From Streptomyces endocoffeicus (GTDB taxonomy: Bacteria; Actinomycetota; Actinomycetes; Streptomycetales; Streptomycetaceae): DNA of 64,000 nt. Where the stretch lies: assembly GCF_016741935.1 (NCBI RefSeq), contig NZ_JAERRG010000003.1, positions 1 to 64,000 on the forward strand, read 5' to 3'. Positions 52,495-61,667 of this stretch are shown here, in pieces. Within the stretch, counting starts at the first letter, position 1. Every line of letters begins with the position of its first letter. The translations under genes and the position numbers were made by a program. The notes beneath the pieces were generated by a model. It did not search any database, was not told the origin of the DNA, and saw nothing but the letters and a program-made list of their open reading frames with translations.

Positions 52495-54022
52495 CGTCCC
52501 GTGCGCGGAGGGTGCTGCCCGCGTCCTGCTGGTACGGCGTGCCCTGCCACTGCCCGAACTCGAGCACCCGGCTCGGGTCGTGGGCGACGAATTGCCACGG
52601 TCCGAGGTAGACGTTGTCGTGCCAGCGGTTGTGCTGCTTGTGGGTGATCTCCTCGGCCACCCCTTCGCCCTGGTACGGCGACCAGTCCGGATAGGTGCCG
52701 TAGTTGGCCAGCACCGCCATCCGGTCGCACTTCACCGTGCACTTGACGACGGACGTGTCCAGCACGAAGCGGTTGTCGTGGATGTCCACCCGCTGGGTCT
52801 TCCACCGGCAGTCGGCGTAGAGCGGTGGCTTGGCGATCGCCGGCTTCGCGCAGCTGTCGGTGTGCCGGACCAGCAAGGTGCAGTCGCCGGACGAGGTGTT
52901 GGCCGGGCTGTTGCAGAACCGGTCGGCGTTTTCCCACAGGGTGATCCCGGACCAGTTGTTCTCCAGCACGTTCCGGTAGATCTCGATCTTGTCGGTGCGG
53001 GCTTTGATCCGTGGTTCGCCGCCGGACTCGGACAAGTAGACGGTCGCGTAAGGGAAGGTGTCGCCGCGGTCGGCTTCCCTGCGGCCCTCGACCCAGTTGT
53101 TCCGCCGGATCGTGTTCTTCCGGATGACCGCGTTGTAGCTGGTCTCGTAGATCAGCGCGGCACCGTCGTTGTCCTCGAGCACGTTGTTCTCGATGCGGAA
53201 GTCGTTGTTGTTGGTGTCCGCCCACAACCCGGTTCCACGGTTGTCGTGCACCCAGTTGCCGCGTACGTCGGCGCCGTTGACGGCCCAGAACTTGACGCCT
53301 CCGGTGCAGCCGCAGCCCTCCCGCCGCCGCTCCCAGTCGCCGGTGTTGTTGCCCACGATCTCGTTGTCCTCGACCACCAGGCCGCTGATACGGCCTTTGG
53401 CCTTGTACGCGTTCATGCCGTACTGGCCGTTGTCGCGCAGGCAGCTGGCGCGGACTCGCTGGCGGGCACCGGCCATCAGCCCGGCGCCGGAGTTGTCCTG
53501 GATCGTCGCGTGCTCGATCACCCACCCGTCGGCCGAGTCATGGTTGACCACGCCCTCGTCCGGCGGCGCCACGAAACGTTGCACGGTCAGGTGGCGGATG
53601 GTGACATCGCGGGCGGTGCCGCCGAACGCGTACTGGTTCTTCTTCCGGCCGTCGAGCACCGCGCCCGGCGCGCCGAGGTAGCGGTTCCCCTTCTTGGGGA
53701 TGACCTGGGCATAGCGGTCCGGGTCGAGCCGGTGCTTGCCCGGTCGAAGCCAGAACGTGGTGTTCGGGGGGTTGCTCTTGGTCTTCGCCGCCAGGTCACC
53801 GACCACCGCGGGGTCGACCGTCACCGCGCCCGCCGGTGCCTTCGCCGGCCCGGCCGCGGGCTTGGCGCACGCCCGGGCCACGGACCGGGCCGCGGACGTG
53901 GACGGCGCGGCGGTCGGCTCCGCCGCCGGGGCGCCCGGCGTGCTCTCACAGCCGGTCGCCGCCGGCAGGACGAGCGCCGCCGCCGCCACCGGTAACGCCC
54001 AGTTCCGCCACTTGATCACCAC
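52487..54022 (-). CDS. Right-handed beta-helix lipoprotein
   Basis: This 511-aa protein has a lipoprotein signal (WALPVAAAALVLPAATG then Cys), a Pro/Ala-rich linker, then parallel beta-helix repeats rich in N and V/I: IEHATIQDNSGAGLMAG, VVEDNEIVGNN, IENNVLEDNDGAALIYE. Such folds occur in polysaccharide lyases, epimerases and tailoring proteins. It is exported and membrane-anchored, and probably acts on or binds the polymer. It lies between the lyase-like gene and the polymerase gene. Confidence 0.87.
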   Translation of the reverse strand: MVIKWRNWALPVAAAALVLPAATGCESTPGAPAAEPTAAPSTSAARSVARACAKPAAGPAKAPAGAVTVDPAVVGDLAAKTKSNPPNTTFWLRPGKHRLDPDRYAQVIPKKGNRYLGAPGAVLDGRKKNQYAFGGTARDVTIRHLTVQRFVAPPDEGVVNHDSADGWVIEHATIQDNSGAGLMAGARQRVRASCLRDNGQYGMNAYKAKGRISGLVVEDNEIVGNNTGDWERRREGCGCTGGVKFWAVNGADVRGNWVHDNRGTGLWADTNNNDFRIENNVLEDNDGAALIYETSYNAVIRKNTIRRNNWVEGRREADRGDTFPYATVYLSESGGEPRIKARTDKIEIYRNVLENNWSGITLWENADRFCNSPANTSSGDCTLLVRHTDSCAKPAIAKPPLYADCRWKTQRVDIHDNRFVLDTSVVKCTVKCDRMAVLANYGTYPDWSPYQGEGVAEEITHKQHNRWHDNVYLGPWQFVAHDPSRVLEFGQWQGTPYQQDAGSTLRARDGG

Positions 54023-54031
54023 GCGTACCCC

Positions 54032-55990
54032 CTAGCCGTGGAACCTGAGTACGGTGGTGAACCCCCGCGCGCCGTCGGCTAAGCCGGTGCCGACCAGTGT
54101 GGTGGTGGGTTCCTTGCGTCCGAAGCCGGCGGAGTACCAGCCCAGCGGCGGTCCGGTTGCGCCGCGATGTGCCCGCCAGGACAGCTGTCCGGGCAGGTCG
54201 AGCACCGCGGAGCGGTCCTCGCCGTCCCTGTTCCAGGTGAGCACCGCCCGGTTGTCCACCAGGTCCGCGGCGATCGCCGGGCCGAGGTGGAACGCCAGGC
54301 GCACCTCCCGGCGCGGGCCGCGCACCTCGTCAACCACCCTCAGCTCCTCGGCCGCGGCCGTCAGCTCCACCCGGCGGCGGTGCACGGAGCCCTGGTAGCC
54401 GTCGTGCTCGGCACACCAGCGGGCCACGCCCCCGCCCGATGTGTCGGCGGCCAGGACCCGGCTGCGGGCATGCCGGGTCCACAGGAACGGGCCGCCGGAG
54501 ACGGACTGGTCACCGCCGTCCAGCTGCAGGGTGTTGTGGCCGAGGGTCGAGCGGAAGTACTGCCGCCATTCGGGCTGCCCGTGGTAGCAGTACGTCCCCG
54601 GGTCGGCGAGCACATCGACCCCGTCGTGCCGGACCTCCACGGACAGCGCGTCCGCGTGAGCGTGCGCGGCGATGGACAGGAAGCCGTGCGGACCACCGTC
54701 GCAGCGGCACCAGATCTCTCCGGGGCCGCGCAGGATGGTCATCCCCGCGTCGGCGAAGTGCGCCGGGCGGCTCGCCGGGCGGGGCGCGGCCGGTGCGGTG
54801 CCGTCCTTCGCGTACGGCCGGATGAGCGCGGCCAGCAGCGGGGTGCGCACATCGGTGCCGGTCACCACCGGCCACCAGGGGAGCCGGCCGAACACGGCGT
54901 CCCCGGTGGCCAGCAGCGAGGCCCAGCGGTCGGTGCCCGCGCCGTCCACGACCAGACCGTGCCCGTCGTCGGCGTCCCCCTGGCGCGGCGGCCGTAGCCG
55001 GCCGTCCACGATGGCCGCGAGCGCGTCGGTCATCCGCAGCAGCACCAGCCGGACCGACGCGGGGACCGGCACACCGGCGGCATCCGCCTCGGCCACCGCG
55101 GCCAGGCCGAGCTCCAGCACCAGTCCGTGATACTCGGTGGCCAGCTCGCGGTTGAGGCCGGAGCCGAAGGTGTTGCTTCGCAGCCGCCGCTCCAGCGACC
55201 GCAGCGCGTCGGACCGCCAGCGCGCCGAGGCGGGGAACCAGCCGAACGCGCAGGCCGCGGCGAGCTGCCCGGCGGCCTCGGCGATGACGTGGTTGTTCGC
55301 CGAGGACCCCCGGCTGGGGAAGGCGGCCAGCCAGCGCTGGTGGTGCCAGATCTGGTTCAGCGCCACCGGGTTGCCCTCGAACAGCCCGGCCACGCCCGGC
55401 CAGCCGTCGAGCAGCCGGCGGATCCACACCCAGGACAGCAGCCGGATCCCCAGCTCGATGCCGCTGGTCCAGTGCACCCCGCGCAGCGGCGCGTTGGCCG
55501 TCCACCACGACCGCAGGTGCTCGGCCACTCGCTCGGCGTACCGCTCGTTCCCGGTGATCGCGTAGGCGGCGGCGAGCACGGTGAGGTACTGATGCCGGGA
55601 CGGCTCCCAGATCTGCTTGATGTCCCCGACCGCGTCCTCGTCGCGGTACGGCACGTCGAAGGCGTAGCCCGACGGGGCCCGGCGCCCGGTCTTCGGGTCG
55701 TACCACCAGTCCGGGTCGGCCAGGTCGTCGCGGTCCACCCCGAAGTACTCGGCGTGCCCGGCCATCAGCCGGTCCGCCTCGGCGATGAGACGTTTCGCGG
55801 CGTCCGGTGGCACCGCGGCGATCGTCCCCGCGGGCAGTACCGCGGTGAACCGGGCGCCGGTCACGCTCGGGCAGTCCGGCCGCGCCGACCGCCACCGCCG
55901 TCTGCGCACCGCGTCGCCCACCCGGCCGCCGACCTCCCGCGGTCCCATCCGGGACAGCCGCCGCAGGTACCAGCCCGCGCTCATGTTCAT
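54032..55990 (-). CDS. Heparinase II/III-like polysaccharide lyase family protein
   Basis: This 652-aa protein has an alpha/alpha-barrel N-terminal part (SANNHVIAEAAGQLAAACAF; NRELATEYHG) and a C-terminal beta-sandwich (IAAHAHADALSVEVRHDGVD, TLGHNTLQLDG) with the His/Tyr residues of heparinase II/III enzymes. There is no clear signal peptide, as in many such genes inside exopolysaccharide operons. It probably trims, edits or helps release the polymer. ATG 55990 overlaps the upstream stop; ATG 55984 is an alternative. Confidence 0.88.
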   Translation of the reverse strand: MNMSAGWYLRRLSRMGPREVGGRVGDAVRRRRWRSARPDCPSVTGARFTAVLPAGTIAAVPPDAAKRLIAEADRLMAGHAEYFGVDRDDLADPDWWYDPKTGRRAPSGYAFDVPYRDEDAVGDIKQIWEPSRHQYLTVLAAAYAITGNERYAERVAEHLRSWWTANAPLRGVHWTSGIELGIRLLSWVWIRRLLDGWPGVAGLFEGNPVALNQIWHHQRWLAAFPSRGSSANNHVIAEAAGQLAAACAFGWFPASARWRSDALRSLERRLRSNTFGSGLNRELATEYHGLVLELGLAAVAEADAAGVPVPASVRLVLLRMTDALAAIVDGRLRPPRQGDADDGHGLVVDGAGTDRWASLLATGDAVFGRLPWWPVVTGTDVRTPLLAALIRPYAKDGTAPAAPRPASRPAHFADAGMTILRGPGEIWCRCDGGPHGFLSIAAHAHADALSVEVRHDGVDVLADPGTYCYHGQPEWRQYFRSTLGHNTLQLDGGDQSVSGGPFLWTRHARSRVLAADTSGGGVARWCAEHDGYQGSVHRRRVELTAAAEELRVVDEVRGPRREVRLAFHLGPAIAADLVDNRAVLTWNRDGEDRSAVLDLPGQLSWRAHRGATGPPLGWYSAGFGRKEPTTTLVGTGLADGARGFTTVLRFHG

Positions 55991-58191
55991 CGCGCCCTCG
56001 CCAACGTCACCGGCGCACCGGCGGCCAGGCCGGTCCGCACGGCGAGGGTGGCCGCCGTGGTGGCGACCAGCGACTCCAGCGGCACCGGCATCGGCCCGCC
56101 GGTCCGCACGGCCTTGACGAACGCGGCCAGCTCGGCGGACTGGCCCTTGTCCCGGGCCTTGGGCAGCCGCGAACTGACCCACCGGTCGCGGCCGACCCCC
56201 CTGTCCACAAACACCGAGGCACGGACGAAGTCGTCGAGCCGCAGCACCTTGCCGTCCGCGATCAGGTCGAGCGTCTCCTTGGGGAAGCCCGGCGAGCCGG
56301 TGGTGACGTAAGCGAGGGTGGCGGTGGACCCGTCCGGGTAGCGCAGCACGATTTGCAGGTCCTCGTTGCCGGACGCGGCGACCGCGTACACCGACACCGG
56401 ATCGGCATCGAGCAGCCAGCTCGCCGTGTCGATGAAGTGCCCGCCCTCGCCGGCGAACCGCGAGCCCTCGGTGCCCTGTTGGAGGTACCAGCTGCCGTGG
56501 TCGAGCCGGCCCGCGTTGACCAGGTAGCGGAGGTTCGCCGGACCGGTCCGGGCGCCGAACCGCTTCCTGGCCTCCTGCAGCAGCGGCGCGAACCGGCGGT
56601 TGAAGCCCACCTGCAGCCGGTCGTTGCCGGACTCCTCCACCGCCGCGAGCACGCCGGCCAGCTCGTCCTCGGTGAGGGCCAGGGGCTTCTCCACGAACAC
56701 CGCCTTGCCGGCCCGCAGCGCCCTCTGGGTCAGTTCGGCGTGCGAGCTGTGCCGGGTGACCACGAACACCGCGTCGATGGACGGGTCGCCGAGCACGGCG
56801 TCGAGATCGGTGGTCGCCTCGGCGAAGCCGAACTTCCGCTTCGCGTTGGCCGCGGACAGCGCCGTAGTGGTGACGACCGTGGCCAGCTCGACGCCGTCGC
56901 GCCGTTCCAGGTGCGGCAGCAGCATCGACGTCGCGTAGTTTCCCGCGCCGACGAACGCCAGCCGCACCGACGCGTTGGCGTACCGGGCCGGAGTGGACAC
57001 TCCGCCGCCGCGTCGCACCGCGGGCACGGCCACCGCCGGGGACCCCGTTTCCACGGCGTGGCCGGGGTGCCCGGGATACCGGAACAGCACCGCCACGGCC
57101 TTCAGGTCGCCGTCCTTCAGGCGCCGGTACGTCTCGACGGCGTCGTCGAAGTCGGCGATGTGGGAGACCAGGGGCTCCACGTCGACACTGCCGCGGGCGA
57201 GGAGATCGAGGAAACACGCCAGGTTGCGGCGCTCGGTCCAGCGCACGTAGCCGATCGGGTAGTCCCGCCCCTCGAGCTCGTACTCCGGGTCGTAGCGCCC
57301 GGGGCCATAACTGCGGGAGAACCGGACGTCGAGCTCCTTCTCGTAGTACGCGTTCCACGGCAGGTCCAGGCGGCACTTGCCGATGTCGACGACCCGGCCG
57401 CGGTCCCGGCTCAGTCGGGCGGCCAGCTCGACGGGCTGGTTACTGCCGCCACCGGCGGCCAGATACACCTGGTCCACGCCCAGGCCGCCGGTGAGCTCGG
57501 CGACGGCGGCTTCCACGGCCGCGGACGCGGGATCGCCGCAGGCCGCCGCGCCCAGGCGCTCGGCGAGCTCACAGCGCACCGGGTCGGGGTCGGCCCCGAC
57601 GACACGGACTCCCGAGGCGGCGAGCAGCTGCACCACCAGCTGCCCGATCAGCCCGAGGCCGATGACCAGCGCCACTTCGCCGAGCCGTGACTCGCCCTGG
57701 CGGACCCCCTGCAACGCGATCGACCCGACGGTGCCGAAGGCCGCGTGCCGCGGCTCGAGGCCGTCCGGCACCCGGGCGTAGAGGTTCTTCGGCACCCAGT
57801 TCAGCTCGGCGTGCAGCGCGTGCTCATTGCCGGCGCAGGCCACCAGGTCGCCGACCTTCACATCGTCGATCCCGGCGCCGACCTGCTCGACCACTCCGCA
57901 CAGCGAGTAGCCGAGCGGCGTGTAGGAGTCCAGCTTGCCCATCACCTTGCGGTAGGTGGCGGGCAATCCGTTGGTGGCCACGCTCTGCACGACCTTGGCC
58001 ACCTGATCGGGCCGGGAGCGGGCCTTGCCCAGCATCGACATGCCGGCCTCGGACACCTTCATGAGCTCGGTCCCGGTGGATATCAGCGAGTAGGCGCTGC
58101 GGACCAGCACACCCCCCGGCTTGCACCCCGGCACCGGCACGTCGAGCAGCGCCAGCTCGCCGCTCTTGTAGTTCTGCACAACCTGTTTCAC
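55987..58191 (-). CDS. Bi-domain oxidoreductase (zinc-ADH-like plus Gfo/Idh/MocA)
   Basis: This 734-aa fusion combines an N-terminal medium-chain dehydrogenase (about 1-365; GLGLIGQLVVQLLAASGVRV) with a C-terminal Gfo/Idh/MocA domain (about 395-734; AFVGAGNYATSMLLPHL, EKPLAL). The pair with a heparinase II/III gene is a recurrent feature of bacterial exopolysaccharide loci. It may oxidise or epimerise a nucleotide sugar, but the reaction is not established. GTG 58191 follows AGAGGACTTCGG; the gap to the asparagine-synthase gene is 17 bases. Confidence 0.9.
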   Translation of the reverse strand: MKQVVQNYKSGELALLDVPVPGCKPGGVLVRSAYSLISTGTELMKVSEAGMSMLGKARSRPDQVAKVVQSVATNGLPATYRKVMGKLDSYTPLGYSLCGVVEQVGAGIDDVKVGDLVACAGNEHALHAELNWVPKNLYARVPDGLEPRHAAFGTVGSIALQGVRQGESRLGEVALVIGLGLIGQLVVQLLAASGVRVVGADPDPVRCELAERLGAAACGDPASAAVEAAVAELTGGLGVDQVYLAAGGGSNQPVELAARLSRDRGRVVDIGKCRLDLPWNAYYEKELDVRFSRSYGPGRYDPEYELEGRDYPIGYVRWTERRNLACFLDLLARGSVDVEPLVSHIADFDDAVETYRRLKDGDLKAVAVLFRYPGHPGHAVETGSPAVAVPAVRRGGGVSTPARYANASVRLAFVGAGNYATSMLLPHLERRDGVELATVVTTTALSAANAKRKFGFAEATTDLDAVLGDPSIDAVFVVTRHSSHAELTQRALRAGKAVFVEKPLALTEDELAGVLAAVEESGNDRLQVGFNRRFAPLLQEARKRFGARTGPANLRYLVNAGRLDHGSWYLQQGTEGSRFAGEGGHFIDTASWLLDADPVSVYAVAASGNEDLQIVLRYPDGSTATLAYVTTGSPGFPKETLDLIADGKVLRLDDFVRASVFVDRGVGRDRWVSSRLPKARDKGQSAELAAFVKAVRTGGPMPVPLESLVATTAATLAVRTGLAAGAPVTLARAR

Positions 58192-58208
58192 CCGAAGTCC
58201 TCTTGTCT

Positions 58209-60143
58209 CTACGCCGTGAAGGGGGAGTTCTGGCCGGACCCGGAGGTCGCGCCGCGGTACCAGTACTCGAGGGTCAGCACATGCCACAGATGCTTGGAGA
58301 AGTCCCGCTGCCCGGCGGCGTCCTCGGCGACCATCCGCGCCAGCGCGTCGCGGCGCAGGAACCCGGAACGGACGAGCACGCCGTCGTCCACCACCTCGCG
58401 CACCAGCGGTGCCAGATCCCGGCTCATCCAGGCCCGCAACGGGGCGCTGAACAGGCCCTTGGGCCGGTACACGATCTCCCGGGGCAGAATCGAGGTGGCC
58501 GCCTCCTTGAGGACGGCCTTCCCCTGCCGTCCGACGATCTTGCGGTCACCGGGCACGGCGAACGCCGCCTTGACCACCTCGACGTCCACATACGGCACCC
58601 GCACCTCGGTCGACGCGGCCATGCTCGACCGGTCCGTGTACGTGAGGTTCAGGCCCGGCAGGAACATCCGGGCGTCGCCCAGGCACATGCGGTTGACGAA
58701 GTCGTCGAGGTCGTTGTCCTGGTAGACATCCGCATGCTCGGTCAGCACGTCCTCGACCGTGCCGACCAGGTCCGGATCGATCAACGCGAGCAGCTCGTCC
58801 CGGTCGTACATGGTGTAGCTGCGCCGGAACGCGGTCTCCTCCGGCAGATCGGCGAAGGAGAGGAACCGCTTCGCGAAGCGCACCGACCGGTACCCCCGGC
58901 GGGCCGTGGCCACCGGCAGCCGGTCCACGGCCCTGGACACCCCGCGCCGCAGGGGCCGCGGGACGCGCTGGTAGCGCAGCGCGATCAGGTTGGCCAGGTG
59001 CTTGCGGTAACCGGCGAACAGCTCGTCGGCACCCATCCCCGAGAGCATCACCTTGACCCCGGCCTCCCGGGCGGCCGAGCAGATCAGGAACGTGTTGATC
59101 GCGGCGGGGTCGCCGATCGGCTCGTCCAGGTGGTACGTCATCCGCGGCAGCAGGTCGAGCACGTTGGGCGCGATCTCGATCTCATGCAGGTCGACGCCGA
59201 ACCGCTCGGCCACCCGCCGGGCGTAGCGCAGGTCGTCCGGCATGGCCTCGAACTTGGCGTCCTCGGCGCGGAACCCGATCGTGTACGCGGAGATCCCGGG
59301 TTGGTGGCGGGCCGCCAGCGCGGTCAGATAGCTGGAGTCAAGACCGCCGGAGAGGAAGGTCGCCACGGGTACGTCGGAGAGCAGATGCTGCCGAGTCGAC
59401 TCCTCGACGATGGCGGCGAGGTCCGGCCGCTCGCCGCTTTGGGCCCGCTCCCGGCCCTCGGCGGCGACGTCCTTCAGGTTCCAGAACCGGCCGCGCTCCA
59501 CCCGGCCGTCGGGCCGGCACCTCAGCCAGCTCCCGGGCGGCAGCTTCTCCGCTTCGCGGAACGCGCAGCGCGAATCCGGCACCCAGTAGTACAGCAGCGA
59601 GGCCACCAGCGCCGCATGGTCCACCTCCAGCGACCCGCCGGTCACGGCGGCGAGCGCCTTGAGTTCGGAGGCGAACACCAGACCCCCGCCGCGCCGGAGC
59701 AGGAACAGCGGCTTGATGCCGAGCTGGTCGCGGGCGAGCACCAGATCACCGGTGCGCTCGTCGAAGATCCCGAACGCGAACATGCCGCGCAGCCGGGGCA
59801 GGCAGCCCGTGCCCCAGCGCCGCCAGGCCTCCAGCAGCACCTCGGTGTCGGAGGTACCGCGGAAGCGCACCCCGGCGGCCGCCAGTTCGGCGCGCAGCTC
59901 GGGCGCGTTGTACAGCTCGCCGTTGTACGTCAGGACGAGGCCGTCCGAGACCATCGGCTGGGCGCCGGTCCCGGACAGGTCGATGATGGCGAGCCGGCGG
60001 TGCCCGAGGTGCACTTCGCCGTCGCCGACGGGGTGGCTGTACCGGCCCGTCCCGTCCGGACCGCGGTGGGCGAGGGTATCGGTGAGCCGGTCGGTCACGG
60101 CCTTCCCGTCCGGCCATCGGTACGTGCCTGCGATGCCGCACAT
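58209..60143 (-). CDS. asnB: Asparagine synthase (glutamine-hydrolysing)-like amidotransferase
   Basis: This 644-aa protein has an N-terminal class II glutaminase (Cys2 in MCGIAG; LAHRGPDG; NGELYN) and a synthetase domain with PP-loop SGGLDSS. In polysaccharide clusters such proteins are thought to amidate uronic acids rather than make asparagine. No uronate dehydrogenase is visible in the window. It lies 3 bases after the chain-length gene. It could also make free asparagine. Confidence 0.9.
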   Translation of the reverse strand: MCGIAGTYRWPDGKAVTDRLTDTLAHRGPDGTGRYSHPVGDGEVHLGHRRLAIIDLSGTGAQPMVSDGLVLTYNGELYNAPELRAELAAAGVRFRGTSDTEVLLEAWRRWGTGCLPRLRGMFAFGIFDERTGDLVLARDQLGIKPLFLLRRGGGLVFASELKALAAVTGGSLEVDHAALVASLLYYWVPDSRCAFREAEKLPPGSWLRCRPDGRVERGRFWNLKDVAAEGRERAQSGERPDLAAIVEESTRQHLLSDVPVATFLSGGLDSSYLTALAARHQPGISAYTIGFRAEDAKFEAMPDDLRYARRVAERFGVDLHEIEIAPNVLDLLPRMTYHLDEPIGDPAAINTFLICSAAREAGVKVMLSGMGADELFAGYRKHLANLIALRYQRVPRPLRRGVSRAVDRLPVATARRGYRSVRFAKRFLSFADLPEETAFRRSYTMYDRDELLALIDPDLVGTVEDVLTEHADVYQDNDLDDFVNRMCLGDARMFLPGLNLTYTDRSSMAASTEVRVPYVDVEVVKAAFAVPGDRKIVGRQGKAVLKEAATSILPREIVYRPKGLFSAPLRAWMSRDLAPLVREVVDDGVLVRSGFLRRDALARMVAEDAAGQRDFSKHLWHVLTLEYWYRGATSGSGQNSPFTA

Positions 60144-60146
60144 GTC

Positions 60147-61667
60147 CTACCGTGCCTCCTGGTCGCTGTCCGGGACTCGCGCGGCCCACATCGGCGGTCG
60201 CTCCGTCCGTAGTTGGCCCGTCTCATGCCGCCGGGCCAGCCGCTCGCTCTGGCCGCGCAGCGCGATGTGCAGCCCGTCCCACAGCGTGCCGTCGGTCCGG
60301 TCACGCGGATCGGGGTCGATCAGCACCACCCCGATCACCGGAATGCGCTGGTCCGCGAGCTGCCGCGCCACGGTGTGCAGCCAGGCGGCGCTGCCGTGCC
60401 CGGCACGCACGACGAGCACGGTCCGGGTACCGAGGTACTGGAGGTCGGTCCACGCGGTGCCGGGCGCGACCGAGCCGACGCCGAGCCGGCGCTCCTGACG
60501 CGACATGGCCGCGGCATGCTCGCCGCTGACCACGGCCGGGTCTCCTGGCTTCGGGCGGCGGCTCGCCAGCTGCGGGCCGGGCAGACCATCGATGATCACC
60601 ACTGGCCCCTCTGCCGCCAGTGCCCTGGCGAGGTCCAGGGCGATCACGCTCGTGCCGCGCGCACAGCCCAGTTCCAGCAGCGACACCGGTTCCGCGGAGC
60701 CGCGCACGGTGCGGGAAAGGGTCGTGGTGAGGCGTTCCCGCGCCGCACGGGTCCGTCGGCGCTGCCACGGCTTCCCCGACCGGCGGGGCAGCTCCGCGAT
60801 GACCGAGGCGCCCAGGTTCGCCGCGATCTCCCGGCGCAGCACCGGGCGGTCCGCCACCACCGTGCCGACCGCGGCCACCGCGAGCCCGAGGGCGAGCCCG
60901 AGGACGAGCCCGATCGCGGCGTTGGTGGCGGCGGCCCTGGGCAGGGACTGCGGCACCACGCGAGGGGCGTCCACGATCTGCGTGCCGGCGATGATCCGGG
61001 GCGTACCGGTGCGGGCCTCCGCGGCGCGCTGGTCGAAATCGGCGATCCGCGAGTTGAGCTCGGCCCGGCGGGCGAAGAGCGACTCGGTGCTCGCCGACGC
61101 TTCCGGGTCGCTGCCCGGCGATCGGTCTCCGATCGCCTTGTTGACCTTGGTGAGTTCGTCCCGCACGCGGTCACGCTGGTCGAGCAGGGCCTTGGACTCG
61201 GCTTTCGCGGTCTCCCGCATCCGCCTCACATGGTCCGCGACGAACGCGTCGGCCAGCGCCTTGGCCCGGGCCACCGCTTCCGCGTCGCTGGCACCTGTCA
61301 CATCGATCCGCAGCAGGTTGTTGGTCAAGCCGGTACCCCGGTAGTCCCGCATGAAGTCTTCCGGTTTTTCCCGGGACTTGAGGGATCGCAGGGCCTGGCC
61401 GGCGATCCGCGAGGTCCCCAGCAGCGCGACATCGGTGCGGATCAGCGTTCCGGTGTCGTTCGGCTGGTCCTCCTGATGCGCGACCAGCACTTTGGTCACC
61501 GCGGTCGGCGGTGGCGGCATCAGGACCGCCATCGCCGCGCCGACCAGCAGCCCCAGCAGAGCCATGGAGCACCAGAGGCGGCGGCGCCTGCGCACCGCCA
61601 CCACCAGCCCTTGCAGGTCGAACAGCGGAGCGGCCGCCGACGACTCCGAAGTCGTGCTCGTCGTCAC
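60147..61667 (-). CDS. Wzz-like chain-length protein with degenerate BY-kinase domain (1)
   Basis: This 506-aa polysaccharide co-polymerase has a first helix (about 33-50, MALLGLLVGAAMAVLM), a periplasmic coiled-coil-rich domain (about 75-225) and a second helix (about 235-255). A C-terminal domain follows that looks like a CpsD/Wzc ATPase, but the Walker A position reads LELGCARGTSVIALD and lacks the GKT/S. No Tyr cluster is at the C-terminus. It probably regulates chain length without kinase activity. Confidence 0.82.
   Translation of the reverse strand: MTTSTTSESSAAAPLFDLQGLVVAVRRRRRLWCSMALLGLLVGAAMAVLMPPPPTAVTKVLVAHQEDQPNDTGTLIRTDVALLGTSRIAGQALRSLKSREKPEDFMRDYRGTGLTNNLLRIDVTGASDAEAVARAKALADAFVADHVRRMRETAKAESKALLDQRDRVRDELTKVNKAIGDRSPGSDPEASASTESLFARRAELNSRIADFDQRAAEARTGTPRIIAGTQIVDAPRVVPQSLPRAAATNAAIGLVLGLALGLAVAAVGTVVADRPVLRREIAANLGASVIAELPRRSGKPWQRRRTRAARERLTTTLSRTVRGSAEPVSLLELGCARGTSVIALDLARALAAEGPVVIIDGLPGPQLASRRPKPGDPAVVSGEHAAAMSRQERRLGVGSVAPGTAWTDLQYLGTRTVLVVRAGHGSAAWLHTVARQLADQRIPVIGVVLIDPDPRDRTDGTLWDGLHIALRGQSERLARRHETGQLRTERPPMWAARVPDSDQEAR

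Noticed and set aside
58203..60212. 669-aa plus-strand frame opposite the asparagine synthase
   Set aside because: Antisense shadow of a gene with Cys2 and PP-loop motifs.
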